Assembly (NCBI GenBank): GCA_023405135.1
Contig: JAEXYZ010000039.1
Location: forward strand, 24,189-88,188
Length of the DNA stretch: 64,000 nt
Source: Bacillota bacterium
GTDB lineage: Bacteria; Bacillota; Bacilli; Bacillales_A; Planococcaceae
Direction of reading: 5' to 3'
Below are positions 53,099 through 62,230 of this stretch, one piece after another. The notes below the pieces were generated by a model. That model was given only the letters and a program-made list of their open reading frames with translations, was not told the origin of the DNA and did no database searches. Position 1 is the stretch's first letter; every line of letters begins with the position of its first letter. The translations under genes and the position numbers were made by a program.

Positions 53099-53191
53099 AT
53101 GAGCTTATTATTAATTCTTGGTGTTATCGCGGCTTTCTTAACTGCAATCTTTACTGCAGGCTATGAAGGTGACTATACTTCAGAAAAATAA
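53099..53191 (+). CDS. Small single-helix membrane protein
   Basis: A 30-residue protein with GAGGAGG nine bases before ATG 53099. A single hydrophobic helix (SLLLILGVIAAFLTAIFTAG) is followed by YEGDYTSEK. A terminator follows directly, which supports a real gene. Family and role are unknown. Confidence 0.65.
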   Translation: MSLLLILGVIAAFLTAIFTAGYEGDYTSEK

Positions 53192-53196
53192 TCTCA

Positions 53197-53238
53197 AAAG
53201 AAGGAGTGATAACTTTTGTTGTCACTTCTTCTTTTTTA
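53197..53238 (+). terminator. Intrinsic terminator of the 30-residue protein gene
   Basis: AAAGAAG-AGTGA-AAC pairs with GT-TCACT-CTTCTTT, followed by T residues. Confidence 0.85.
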
Positions 53239-53409
53239 ATTTAAGTTGATTTTAAATTATTTTTTCCTTTTTTAAAAAATTTATCATTCTAATTTGTGAC
53301 AACTTCTACCTCTTTCCCAAGTTATCCCTTTAAAATTACTAAAGCGTTCAAATCGATTCTTTTCCTTCAAATGAGTTAAAATGAAACTTATTAAATAAGG
53401 AGCTTGATT

Positions 53410-54297
53410 ATGTCTACACATTTTCATAAAAAACCTAATATGTATGTTTCCCATGTTCAAATAAAAGTATCAAATTTAGAGCGTTCAGTAGAATTTTACA
53501 AAACGATTATTGGATTTAAAATTCTTGAACAAACTAAAATTTCAGCTTCTTTAACCTTTGATGGTGTAACTAGTATCCTTTCTCTTGAAGAGGTGTCCAA
53601 TGCAATTCCGTTACAAAAAGGTCAAACTGGGCTGTATCATTTTGCAATTCTTTTACCTTCTCGGAAAGATTTAGGAAACTTCATTCAACATATTGTTAAA
53701 CACAATGTTCGAATTGGTGCAGGTGATCACCATGTCAGTGAAGCGATTTACTTATATGATCCTGATGGCAATGGAATAGAAGTTTATACAGATCGGCCTG
53801 AAAATGAATGGATTTGGTACGGTGATTCAACAGTCCAAATGGTAACAGAACAGCTAAATATCCAATCCATACTTGCAGACGCAACGAATAGTTGGAGGGG
53901 GCTTCCTGACGGGACTGTAATGGGACATATTCATCTTTCAGTAGCGAATTTACCTGATTCAGAAAAATTTTATACTGAAGGTTTAGGTTACAATATAGTA
54001 GCTCGTTATAGCTCACAGGCATTATTTATTTCAACAGGTAAATATCATCACCATGTTGGTCTAAATACGTGGAATAGTGCTGGCGGTAAACCAGCAGGCA
54101 AAAATACTGTTGGATTAAAATCATTTACCCTTGTAGTAGATAATCTTGAGAAGGCTGAACAAATTAAAGAAAATTTAACTAAGCTAGGTGTGAAAATAGA
54201 ACATTTTAATGAAGCTCCTATATTTGGAGGAAGTCAGCTATTTTCCTCAATAGATCCTTCTGGCAATCGGATTATTTTTACTTTAGAAGGTGAATAA
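53410..54297 (+). CDS. VOC-family protein, two-domain (CatE-like dioxygenase type)
   Basis: A 295-residue protein from ATG 53410 (AAGGAG upstream). Two vicinal-oxygen-chelate domains: residues about 8-125 (VSHVQIKVSNLERSVEFYKTIIGF ... YLYDPDGNGIEVYTDRP) and about 168-290 (MGHIHLSVANLPDSEKFYTEGLGYN ... SIDPSGNRIIFTLEGE). Metal ligands would be His, His and Glu of these strands. B. subtilis CatE is a catechol 2,3-dioxygenase of this shape; a lyase or other dioxygenase is possible. Confidence 0.85.
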   Translation: MSTHFHKKPNMYVSHVQIKVSNLERSVEFYKTIIGFKILEQTKISASLTFDGVTSILSLEEVSNAIPLQKGQTGLYHFAILLPSRKDLGNFIQHIVKHNVRIGAGDHHVSEAIYLYDPDGNGIEVYTDRPENEWIWYGDSTVQMVTEQLNIQSILADATNSWRGLPDGTVMGHIHLSVANLPDSEKFYTEGLGYNIVARYSSQALFISTGKYHHHVGLNTWNSAGGKPAGKNTVGLKSFTLVVDNLEKAEQIKENLTKLGVKIEHFNEAPIFGGSQLFSSIDPSGNRIIFTLEGE

Positions 54298-54303
54298 TTC
54301 CTC

Positions 54304-54342
54304 AAAAAGAGGCTGTTCCTAAACGAAAATAGCCTCTTTTTC
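54304..54342. terminator. Terminator between convergent genes
   Basis: AAAAAGAGGCT and AGCCTCTTTTT enclose about 14 bases. Confidence 0.9.
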
Positions 54343-54825
54343 TTATTTCAATCCTGGATAATTTTGCTGTCTTAAAGCTTCATAGATCACAATCGCAGCT
54401 GTGTTTGATAAATTTAGGGAACGCACGTAGTCACTTTGTGGAATACGTAAGCACATATCTCGGCGTTCATATGCGAAATCCTTTGGTAATCCGGTCGTTT
54501 CTTTCCCGAACATAAAATAAATATCCCGGTCACGATCACTAAAATCATGGGTCGTAAATGGCTCATCACTATATGTCTCAATTAAATAAACATCACCATC
54601 TTTAGAGTATTCTAGAAAATCTTCTAGTGAATCATGATAAACGACATTAACATGCTCCCAATAATCAAGCCCCGCGCGTTTTAACATTTTATCATCTGTT
54701 GAAAATCCTAAAGGATGGATTAAATGCAATGATGTATTTGTACCTGCACAAGTTCGAGCGATGTTTCCTGTATTTGCAGGTATTTCAGGTTGATATAATA
54801 CAATATGTAATGGCAAATTTGACAC
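54343..54825 (-). CDS. trmL: tRNA (cytidine/uridine 34-2'-O)-methyltransferase TrmL
   Basis: A 160-residue SPOUT methyltransferase. The start LPLHIVLYQPEIPANTGNIARTCAGTN and the C-terminal knot YFMFGKETTGLPKDF and RSLNLSNTAAIVIYEALRQ are diagnostic for TrmL (CspR/YibK). It methylates the wobble base of tRNA-Leu species. It follows queG, another wobble-base gene, on the minus strand. Confidence 0.95.
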   Translation of the reverse strand: MSNLPLHIVLYQPEIPANTGNIARTCAGTNTSLHLIHPLGFSTDDKMLKRAGLDYWEHVNVVYHDSLEDFLEYSKDGDVYLIETYSDEPFTTHDFSDRDRDIYFMFGKETTGLPKDFAYERRDMCLRIPQSDYVRSLNLSNTAAIVIYEALRQQNYPGLK

Positions 54826-54838
54826 TTCCCTCTTAGAA

Positions 54839-54879
54839 AGCGCAAGCAGATCACATGAAGATAATGATTGCCTGCGCTA
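54839..54879. repeat. Short GC-rich hairpin between queG and trmL
   Basis: AGCGCAAGCA and TGCCTGCGCT pair imperfectly around a 20-base loop. It could be an attenuating structure or a small palindromic repeat. Confidence 0.4.
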
Positions 54880-54930
54880 ACACCTTAAATTTATTATTCT
54901 TACTTAAATCAATAAATAGCTAAACTTCAA

Positions 54931-56064
54931 TCAAACGTTTAATAACTGCAACCCTTTTTCGATTTCTCGAAGTACTTCTTCGTCAACTTCTTGTTCATAA
55001 GCTTTAGACAATGCTTCTTCAGCTAAAGGACCTCCAATTTTTCCAATCGCCCAAGCAGCAGTACCACGCATGACTGGTCGTTCGTCTTTATTCATTATAG
55101 CAATTAAATCAGGGATTGCAGACTGTTCTTTAAAATGAGCTAATGCAATAATGGCATTACGTTGTATCGGTTTTTTCCCACGCCATGAGCCGGACATTGA
55201 ACCAAACTTTGCTTTAAATTCTTTATTCGAAATGTTTAGTAATGGCTGTAATAATGGCTTTGCTAACTCGGGATCAGGCCTAAATTCATTATGAATCCAA
55301 TTCGTTTTTCCTTTATTTTTCGGACAAACTGTTTGGCAAGTATCACAGCCGTAAATACGATTACCAATTTCAGTTCGATATTCATCTGGGATAAAGTCTT
55401 TTGTTTGTGTTAAAAATGCTACACATCTTTGTGCATTCAATCGCCCTGCCTCTACTAGGGCTCCTGTAGGACATACATCTAAACAAAGTGTACAATCGCC
55501 GCATTCATTTTCAATCGGTGTATCTGGCACAAAAGGAATATTCGTAATCATTTCACCTAAGTAAACATAGGAACCAAACTCTGGTGTAATGATCGAGCAA
55601 TTTTTCCCACTCCAGCCAATACCAGCACGTTCTGCAACTGCCCGATCAACGAGCTCTCCTGTATCAACCATTGATTTAATTTGAACATTCGGCACTCTTT
55701 CTTTTAACCATTCCTCAATTAGCTGAAGACGTTCTCTTACTGCTACGTGATAATCAATCCCCCAGGAAGCACGCGCAAAAATCCCTCGTCGTGAACCTTT
55801 TTTTCCAACAGGTGCACCTTCCATTTTTGAAGGGTATGCAAGGGCAATTGCAATAATACTTTCCGCACTATTTAAAAGCCTAATTGGTTCTGTACGCTTT
55901 TCAATATCAGATTCTTCAAAACCTGATTGATAGCCTAACTCTTGCTGTCGTTTTAATCGGTTTTTCAACTCATTGAATGGAGAGGCATGCGTAAAACCGA
56001 TTTTATCGACACCAATTGATTTTGCATATTCAATTAACTCAGATTGTAATGAGTCGATAAACAT
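54931..56064 (-). CDS. queG: Epoxyqueuosine reductase QueG
   Basis: A 377-residue cobalamin-dependent iron-sulfur enzyme making queuosine at tRNA position 34. The DUF1730 region (SMVDTGELVDRAVAERAGIGWSGKN) is followed by two [4Fe-4S] motifs (CGDCTLCLDVCPTGAL and YGCDTCQTVCPKNKG) and a HEAT-like C-terminus (about 290-377). B. subtilis queG (yhbA) is likewise beside trmL. Confidence 0.96.
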   Translation of the reverse strand: MFIDSLQSELIEYAKSIGVDKIGFTHASPFNELKNRLKRQQELGYQSGFEESDIEKRTEPIRLLNSAESIIAIALAYPSKMEGAPVGKKGSRRGIFARASWGIDYHVAVRERLQLIEEWLKERVPNVQIKSMVDTGELVDRAVAERAGIGWSGKNCSIITPEFGSYVYLGEMITNIPFVPDTPIENECGDCTLCLDVCPTGALVEAGRLNAQRCVAFLTQTKDFIPDEYRTEIGNRIYGCDTCQTVCPKNKGKTNWIHNEFRPDPELAKPLLQPLLNISNKEFKAKFGSMSGSWRGKKPIQRNAIIALAHFKEQSAIPDLIAIMNKDERPVMRGTAAWAIGKIGGPLAEEALSKAYEQEVDEEVLREIEKGLQLLNV

Positions 56065-56146
56065 TAACGCATTCCACTCCTTTTCTGGTAAAATTTATAT
56101 GAACTCGCGCAAATTAAGCGCAATAAGAATAGCAGGTGATATAAAA

Positions 56147-56836
56147 ATGAACATTTCATTAAACGATTCACTACTAACTACAAATGACCAATTAAAAATT
56201 GGCATTATCCATTATACCAAAATTGTTGTGTCAGAATCTCCTCAAATGATAAAAGGACGTACACAACTTTATCAAGAAAACCTTTATTTAGAATTGCAGG
56301 AAACGCCTGTAACGGAACGTCCTGGTATTTCTGAATGGCGCAAAGTATGGAAAGCATTTGGAGCTGACCCAAACCGTTATCGTCATTCCGCTGAAAGTTT
56401 AATGCGTCGCATAGCAAAACAAAATTATCTAACACCCTTTCATTCGGCAGTAGATTTAAACAATTTCTTCTCGTTACAATACGAAATCCCAATTGGTATT
56501 TACGATATTACAAAAGTCCATGGTGACATTGAAATTACTTTAGGTGATGAAAATACAGGCTATGAAGGGCTAAATGGTCGCTTTAATTCGTTAAAAAATA
56601 TTTTATATAGCAAAGATGAAGAAGGGGCTTTCGGTAGTCCGTTTGTTGACTCAATGCGAACAGCCGTGACCGAAGAAACAACTGCTGCTATCCAAATCTT
56701 TTATTTACGCCCATCAATACAAGAAATTGAGTGTAATGAACTTTTAGAATCTGCAGGTAAAATGTTTACACAAGTAAACGGTGGGGAATATACAAAAGCG
56801 TTACTAACGAAAAGTAATCTTACTATATCTCTTTAG
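56147..56836 (+). CDS. B3/B4 (PheT-like tRNA-editing) domain protein
   Basis: A 229-residue protein from ATG 56147 with AGGTGAT upstream. The core (GISEWRKVWKAFGADPNRYRHSAESLMRR and FHSAVDLNNFFSLQYEIPIGIYD, GEEGAFG-type turn) is the stand-alone B3/B4 domain found in the beta subunit of phenylalanyl-tRNA synthetase, where it edits mischarged tRNA. A free-standing trans-editing role is plausible but unproven. Divergent from queG. Confidence 0.85.
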   Translation: MNISLNDSLLTTNDQLKIGIIHYTKIVVSESPQMIKGRTQLYQENLYLELQETPVTERPGISEWRKVWKAFGADPNRYRHSAESLMRRIAKQNYLTPFHSAVDLNNFFSLQYEIPIGIYDITKVHGDIEITLGDENTGYEGLNGRFNSLKNILYSKDEEGAFGSPFVDSMRTAVTEETTAAIQIFYLRPSIQEIECNELLESAGKMFTQVNGGEYTKALLTKSNLTISL

Positions 56837-56849
56837 AGGAGTTGATTAT

Positions 56850-57365
56850 ATGAAAAAGATACCGTTAGCAGAAGGAGTTAAACTAAAAAGTATTTTAACG
56901 AAAAAAATTCAAGAATTAATAAGTGAAATCCATTTAGTTTCTCATGCAATTGTAGAAAAGGGCCAGAAACCGAATCCTTCTGGAAGACCCCTTGAAGAAG
57001 TTGAGAAAGAACTTGCACAAGTACGGAAAGACTCTCGTACACTAGACAAGTTAATTTACCGCGCAAATATAGAAAATACAATTTCCTTTAAAGGTGAAGA
57101 ACTGCCAATTGTAGAAGCTATCGAATTAGCTTCTCAATTACGTGCTGAGGCCAGTCTTTATAAAGATCTTGGGAAAGAAGAAAAAGAAAGATTATATCAC
57201 AGTACGGGAGATAATCTAGTCTTCTATCAAGTGACAATGTACGAACCAGCTGAGTATCGGACTCGTGCCAATGAATTAGAAAAAGAGGCTCATAGGTTAT
57301 CAAATTTAATTAATGCAAAAAATTATCAAGTGGAAATCGAATTTGATGACTCAAATTATTTCTAA
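56850..57365 (+). CDS. DIP1984-like family protein
   Basis: A 171-residue mostly helical protein 13 bases after the B3/B4 gene, with AGAGGAG upstream. The pattern (AEGVKLKSILTKKIQELISEI ... EKELAQVRKDSRTLDKLIYRANIENTISFKGEELPIVEAIELASQLRAEASLYKDL) fits the DIP1984 family, sometimes annotated as septicolysin-like. No function is established. Confidence 0.8.
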   Translation: MKKIPLAEGVKLKSILTKKIQELISEIHLVSHAIVEKGQKPNPSGRPLEEVEKELAQVRKDSRTLDKLIYRANIENTISFKGEELPIVEAIELASQLRAEASLYKDLGKEEKERLYHSTGDNLVFYQVTMYEPAEYRTRANELEKEAHRLSNLINAKNYQVEIEFDDSNYF

Positions 57366-57370
57366 TAAAT

Positions 57371-57399
57371 CCTCGGGACGGTGAGACTCCAACCCGAGG
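57371..57399 (+). terminator. GC-rich hairpin after the DIP1984-like gene
   Basis: CCTCGGG and CCCGAGG enclose 15 bases, five bases after the stop. There is no T run, so it may be an RNA 3' stabiliser rather than a terminator. Confidence 0.45.
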
Positions 57400-57552
57400 C
57401 ATAACGTTCTGTCAGTCTGTCACGCAATTTGATGCGCAACCGATTACCTATTCCCTGTCACTTTGTAACCTTTGACTAATTACCAACTATAAGTAAAGGT
57501 ATACAAAACTCTAAGTTAATAGTAATCTCGAATTTTGACAGACGTTATGTTC

Positions 57553-57588
57553 AAGAAGCCTCCTCAATTTAGAGGACGGCTTCTTTTA
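57553..57588. terminator. Terminator between convergent genes
   Basis: AAGAAGCC-TCCTC and GAGGA-GGCTTCTT pair around a short loop, T-rich on both strands. Confidence 0.88.
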
Positions 57589-57616
57589 ATATATTATTTG
57601 CATTATAAAATCCACT

Positions 57617-58531
57617 TTACACAACACCTGGCAATATACGTAACACTTTTAAATCCGCATCTAATATTGCTTCTACACCTAAAGGCACAGCAATATTTGG
57701 TTCACAATGCCCGATTTGAAATCCTGCAACAGTTGGTTTTCCAAGGGGATTTAAATACTCTTTAAAAATGTTCCATACATCTTCTATTGAGGCCCCATCC
57801 TCTAACTCAGAGAAATCACCAATGACAAAACCAGCTGCTGCTTCTAATTTTCGGGCAAGGCGAAGTTGATTTAACATGCCATCTATTTTTTGTAACGGTT
57901 CACCAATATCCTCAAATAATAAAATCTTTCCTTTTGTATTTATTTCAAATTTTGTTCCTAACGTACTTACAAGACGATGTAAATTCCCGCCTGTTAACTC
58001 CCCTTGTGTAGAACCTTGTACGATTGTATGTAGAGGAGATAACTTTTCATCGTATTGAATTTCAAATGGCATAAAGAGCTGTTGGAACATTTTTTTCGAT
58101 AGCTCAGTAAAATGATTCGAGCCTACTGATGATAGCATTGGACCATGGAATGTCACGATATTTGAATATTCCTGAAAGGCATTGTGGAAAGAGGTAACAT
58201 CTGAAAATCCCCAAAATATTTTAGGATTTTCAGTAAGCAATTGATAATCAATTTGGTCTAATATACGAGCTGCCCCGTATCCTCCTCTTAAACAAAATAT
58301 CGCCTTCACTTCAGGATCCTGTATCATTTTGTGTAGATCATTCAACCGTTCCTCATCTGTTCCTGCTAAATATTTCCCTGTTAGTCCAACTGTTTCCCCT
58401 AATTTATATTGAAGTCCAAGTGATTCTATAAACTCTAATCTTTCAGGTAGTTTTTCCATTGCTAGAGGACTACATAATGCTACTACACCAACTGTATCTC
58501 CAACTTTTAATCGATTCGGACGAATTTTCAT
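57617..58531 (-). CDS. LD-carboxypeptidase (peptidase family S66)
   Basis: A 304-residue serine peptidase of the LdcA/MccF family. Motifs: CLRGGYGAARILDQIDY (about 79-95) and FWGFSDVTSFHNAF with the nucleophile serine near 109, then ILLFEDIGEP (Glu) and FQIGHCEPN (His) that complete the Ser-Glu-His triad. It trims D-Ala from recycled muropeptide tetrapeptides or hydrolyses related peptides. Confidence 0.93.
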   Translation of the reverse strand: MKIRPNRLKVGDTVGVVALCSPLAMEKLPERLEFIESLGLQYKLGETVGLTGKYLAGTDEERLNDLHKMIQDPEVKAIFCLRGGYGAARILDQIDYQLLTENPKIFWGFSDVTSFHNAFQEYSNIVTFHGPMLSSVGSNHFTELSKKMFQQLFMPFEIQYDEKLSPLHTIVQGSTQGELTGGNLHRLVSTLGTKFEINTKGKILLFEDIGEPLQKIDGMLNQLRLARKLEAAAGFVIGDFSELEDGASIEDVWNIFKEYLNPLGKPTVAGFQIGHCEPNIAVPLGVEAILDADLKVLRILPGVV

Positions 58532-58723
58532 TTCATTTTCCCCCTGACTTTAATAAAAAGATTGTACCATATCAATTCCAACTCAGTGCAATTATAGAGA
58601 TGTTAATCCCATGACTTCTCCTTTCATAAGACAAACTATGAATATTCCAAAATATGAAAATAAAGTTGAACTTACAAATACTGTATCGATATAATGTATA
58701 TATTAAATTGAAGGAGTTTTTGT

Positions 58724-59602
58724 ATGAAATTTCCACCGCAACTTTTACTTATATTAGCAACAATACTTTGGGGAGGAAATTTTGTAATTGGGCGCGCTGT
58801 AACAGGTGAAATCCCTCCGTTTACACTTGCCTTTTTAAGATGGTGTCTTGCCTTTGTTGTATTCTTTCCAATCGCATTTAAACAAGTAAAACGAGATTGG
58901 ACAAAATTCAAAGAACATTGGAAAATTGTACTCACCCTTGCTTTAACAGGTGTTGCAGCCTTTAATACACTTGTTTATATTGGTGTATATTCAACTACTT
59001 CCATTAATGCTTCTTTAATGAATTCGACAACACCAATCTTTATTTACATCCTTTCCTTTATTTTTTTAAAAGAACGATTGTCTAAATATCAAATTATTGG
59101 TACTGCAATTTCAATCTTAGGAGTTATTTTTATACTTTCAGGAGGTTCATTGGAAAGTCTTCATCAATTTACATTTAATAAAGGCGATTTAATCGTTATT
59201 ATAGCGGTATTTTGTTGGAGCATCTATTCTTTATTAGTAAAGCAGTATGCGGATCGTTTACCAGGCTTTTCAACGTTTTTAGTAAGTATTGCTATTGGAG
59301 CACTCATGTTACTACCATTTACGATTTATGAGCAATTTACATTAGAGAGCCCAATCCTTTGGTCTGCTAAAACAATTAGTGCAGTTTTTTATGTCGGCAT
59401 TTTAGCTTCCATCGTTGCTTTTTTAAGCTGGAATCATGGAGTCATTCAAATTGGTGCAAACCGTGCTAGCATTTATTTAAATTTCATTCCTGTTTTTTCA
59501 GCATTCTTTGCTACTATTTTCTTAGGAGAACAATTACAGCTTGCTCAAGTAATAGGAGGACTTGCTGTAATAGGTGGCGTACTATTAACAAATCGGAAAT
59601 AA
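58724..59602 (+). CDS. EamA-family (DMT) transporter
   Basis: A 292-residue ten-helix transporter with two EamA repeats (LLILATILWGGNFVIGRAV ... and ALIVIIAVFCWSIYSLLVKQYA ...). Family members export metabolites or amino acids. Ribosome binding site AAGGAG. Substrate unknown; monocistronic. Confidence 0.92.
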   Translation: MKFPPQLLLILATILWGGNFVIGRAVTGEIPPFTLAFLRWCLAFVVFFPIAFKQVKRDWTKFKEHWKIVLTLALTGVAAFNTLVYIGVYSTTSINASLMNSTTPIFIYILSFIFLKERLSKYQIIGTAISILGVIFILSGGSLESLHQFTFNKGDLIVIIAVFCWSIYSLLVKQYADRLPGFSTFLVSIAIGALMLLPFTIYEQFTLESPILWSAKTISAVFYVGILASIVAFLSWNHGVIQIGANRASIYLNFIPVFSAFFATIFLGEQLQLAQVIGGLAVIGGVLLTNRK

Positions 59603-59636
59603 AAAAAACCCCAAAAGTGCAAATTACTTTTGGGGT
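59601..59636 (-). terminator. Terminator of the DUF5667-like gene
   Basis: ACCCCAAAAGT and ACTTTTGGGGT enclose seven bases, followed on the minus strand by eight T residues. It is 18 bases from the stop of the shifted frame (59654) but 100 bases from the stop of the current frame. Confidence 0.9.
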
Positions 59637-59653
59637 GATGGAGAGTGTATCGT

Positions 59654-60879
59654 TTATTCTCCTTTTTCTTTACCATTGCCTTTACTTTCTTTTTCGGCTT
59701 TTTTCTCTGCTGCTTTATTTTGCTGTTCTTCTTGCTTTACTGCTTTTTCATATGCTTTTCTGCTTGTTTAGTTGATGCTTCAGTTTGTTTTACTTCAGCT
59801 TCCTGTTTTTTCACTTCAGCTTTGTTTGTTTTTTCTTGCTGTTTTACTTGTTGTTCAGCTTGTTTTGTTTCTACCTTTTTCACAGCTTCTGCTTGTTTCC
59901 TTGTTGCCTCAATCTGTTTTTCTTCTACTTTTTTCTGAGCTTCTACAGCCTTTTGTTTTTTCTCAACACTAGTAGTTGCTTCTTTTGTTGCTTTTTGTGT
60001 TGTAGTAGTTGTCGCTTCAGTATTTTTATCAGCTTCATCCACTTCTACAACAGCTGCTTCTACCGTAATGTCTTCTTCAGTTTCAGCCTCAGCACTTGTC
60101 TTTTCAGCTTTTTTTGCTTGTTTTTCTAGCTTTTTGTTAACTTTCTTATCAAGCTTTTCTTGTGCTTTTTCAATATTTTTTGCGATTGCTTCTTTTGCTT
60201 TAGGGTTTTCAATTTTTTCTAAAACTGCTTGTAAAGCAAGGATATTTGCAGCGAATTTTGTTTCAAAGGCAGTATCTTCTGAAGCAATCCCTTCAGCATT
60301 GTCTGTTCCTTCTACAACTTGAGCTGCTTCTTGTTCTTCTTCATATTTTTCTAAAGCTAGTTCTTGTTGTTCCGATGCTTTTTCCAATAATTCACTAGCT
60401 AACTCTTCATCACCATTTTCAAGTAAGATTTTCGCTTCAGCAATACGTTCTTCCGCAAAAGACGCTAGTAATTCTGATTCTTTTACATCATCAAAAGTAA
60501 GTGCCAATTGAACATTCTCCATTAACTTTTTCATAAAGTAGAAAAAGTCACCAGGTAATAAAGAAGGCTCATCCGCAGTTTCCTCTGTATCTATGTTTTC
60601 TTCCTTTTCACCTTCATCTTCAGAAGTTGCTTCGTCCGACTCATTTGTAATCGTTTCTTCTGTTCCTTCTGTTGTATTTTCAACCGTTGTAGATTCATCG
60701 ACTACAGGCTGCTCCTCAGAAGTAGTAACATTCTCTAGTTCCTTTTCTTCTACAAGCTGATTTTCAAGAGGTTGCTCTTCATTAGCAAATGCTTGTCCGC
60801 TGCCAAAAGCAAATGCTGTTGCTATTACACTAGTAGCTAAGACGTTCTTAACGTTACTACTAAAATATTTTTTTGACAT
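59654..60879 (-). CDS. Exported DUF5667-like charged protein with C-terminal frameshift
   Basis: The frame from 60879 gives 380 residues ending at 59737. A signal peptide (KNVLATSVIATAFAFGSGQAFA) leads to an acidic Thr/Glu-rich region (35-105), then LLPGDFFYFMKKLMENVQLALTFDDVKESELLASFAEERIAEAKILLENGD, the DUF5667 core, and a Lys/Glu/Ala/Gln coiled-coil tail. At about 59755 the frame breaks: one extra A in the AAAAG run would extend the same tail by 33 residues (AYEKAVKQEEQQNKAAEKKA...GNGKEKGE) to a stop at 59654, next to the terminator. It is probably a surface or periplasm-like structural protein. Confidence 0.75.
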
Positions 60880-61160
60880 AAAAAAATCACTCCCAAAATT
60901 TTAATGGGAAGAATTTTCAAAGACTCTTTTTTTGAGTTACTTCTCCATTCTTCATTTGGTAGCCCAGCCATCTTTGTAATTATACCGAAGATCTGTAACT
61001 TTGCGTCTCTACTTTTCAATAGATTTGTCTTTTTCAAATAAGGAGCAAATTTAACGTTCTCATTTCTAAATAAAATATACTTTATAGTTAATAGAATAGC
61101 TATAATTAATATTTACCAAAAATCTTTTATTTTTATTAAATTGAGCGCATACAACTTATA
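60880..61160. other. Gene-free stretch
   Basis: About 280 AT-rich bases upstream of the DUF5667-like gene. It should contain that gene's promoter and ribosome binding site (GGGAGTG just before 60879). I see no other element until the hairpin at 61165. Confidence 0.5.
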
Positions 61161-61164
61161 CAAT

Positions 61165-61192
61165 AAAAAAGCAGTCACTCGAGTAACTGCTT
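61165..61192 (-). terminator. Terminator of the FMN-reductase remnant
   Basis: AAGCAGT-ACTCGAGT-ACTGCTT is a near-perfect palindrome followed on the minus strand by six T residues. It overlaps the remnant's stop codon. Confidence 0.8.
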
Positions 61193-61304
61193 AATTTGAA
61201 AACATAAAATTTACCTGTTTTGTTGATAATAAATTTAACACTTCAAAAACCATATTTGAAGTTCTTGTTCCTGATAATGCCCCTGATACCCCTACTAATT
61301 TCAA
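61191..61304 (-). pseudogene. N-terminal remnant of an NAD(P)H-dependent FMN reductase
   Basis: A 37-codon frame starts at TTG 61304 with a perfect AGGAGG seven bases before it. It reads KLVGVSGALSGTRTSNMVFE, the N-terminal phosphate-binding strand of the SsuE/azoreductase flavodoxin-like family (GVSG..xGSxT pattern), then stops at the terminator. Full-length members have 170-190 residues. The gene has lost most of its body but keeps its start and terminator. Confidence 0.7.
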
Positions 61305-61499
61305 TTTGCTGTTCCTCCTAAATATCTAACTTACAAATAGTTTTTTCAGTTTAATTCAATTATTCCGTAAATAATATTTTATCATTTTAATTCTTTTTAC
61401 ATTTTATACTTTATAGTATAATAAATGAGTATTGTAGTATATCTCATACTATTTTATTTATTAGAGTGAGATGCTTTCTTAAGAGTAGAGGTGAATTGT

Positions 61500-62126
61500 G
61501 TGATTAAAACTAAAATTAATACGAGAGATCGTATTTTAGAATTGCTCAAAAAAAAGGTTTCATTGTCAGTTAATGAACTAACAGAGCTTTTAAAAATTAC
61601 ACATATGGCAGTTAGAAAACATCTAGCTGTTTTAGAAAATGAAGGATTAATTAAATCCGAAGAAGCTAAACAATCGATGGGACGTCCCCTTCAAGTTTAT
61701 TCATTAACAGATAAAGGAGATCAAGTATTCCCTAAAAACTATGAGGGGATTACCCTTGATTTTCTTAAAGATATAGAAGAAATTCACGGTGAGGACTCGA
61801 TTAAGCTTTTATTTGAGAAAAGAGAAGACCGTCTTACTCAGGAATATAAAAATCGAATGAATCACAAATCGGTAGCCGAAAAAATTGATGAACTTGTTAA
61901 TATACAAAACGAAAAAGGCTATATGGCTACAGTGATGCAAATAGATGAACAAACTTTTGAATTAACTGAATATAACTGTCCAATTTATACTGTAGCACAA
62001 GAATTTAAAATTGCTTGTCAATGTGAAACAGAAATGTTTAAAAACGTACTAGATACAGTACAAGTACGTCGAGTTTGTTGTAAGACTGATGGCGATGATC
62101 ACTGTAAGTTCAAGTTGAAGCTTTAA
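61500..62126 (+). CDS. SufR-like iron-sulfur HTH transcriptional regulator
   Basis: A 208-residue regulator from GTG 61500 (AGAGGTG upstream). An N-terminal winged helix (LSVNELTELLKITHMAVRKHLAVLENEGLIKS) is followed by a linker and a C-terminal region with cysteines in YNCPIYTVAQEF, ACQCETEMF, RVCCKTDGDDHCKF. SufR-type repressors bind an iron-sulfur cluster through such cysteines. It is divergent from the FMN-reductase remnant, perhaps a former target. Confidence 0.85.
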   Translation: MIKTKINTRDRILELLKKKVSLSVNELTELLKITHMAVRKHLAVLENEGLIKSEEAKQSMGRPLQVYSLTDKGDQVFPKNYEGITLDFLKDIEEIHGEDSIKLLFEKREDRLTQEYKNRMNHKSVAEKIDELVNIQNEKGYMATVMQIDEQTFELTEYNCPIYTVAQEFKIACQCETEMFKNVLDTVQVRRVCCKTDGDDHCKFKLKL

Positions 62127-62163
62127 TTAAATTGATTAAATGTATGATAGTTTATTCCATTAA

Positions 62164-62210
62164 AGATGTCCCAGTAATTATTACTTCGAGCTTTTGGGAC
62201 ATCTCTTATT
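62164..62210 (+). terminator. Intrinsic terminator of the SufR-like gene
   Basis: AGATGTCCCA and TGGGACATCT enclose 21 bases, followed by TTATTT. Confidence 0.85.
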
Positions 62211-62230
62211 TAGAAATTCTATATCAATTA

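Noticed and set aside
59645..60322. Phe/Cys-rich and Ser-rich plus-strand frames
   Set aside because: They are antisense shadows of the Lys/Glu-rich tail of the DUF5667-like protein.
60837..61037. 66-codon minus-strand frame over the DUF5667-like start
   Set aside because: It overlaps the signal peptide region in another frame and lacks a ribosome binding site.
61491..61499. Longer start (MNCVIK...) for the SufR-like gene
   Set aside because: The AGAGGTG ribosome binding site overlaps that start; GTG 61500 has correct spacing.
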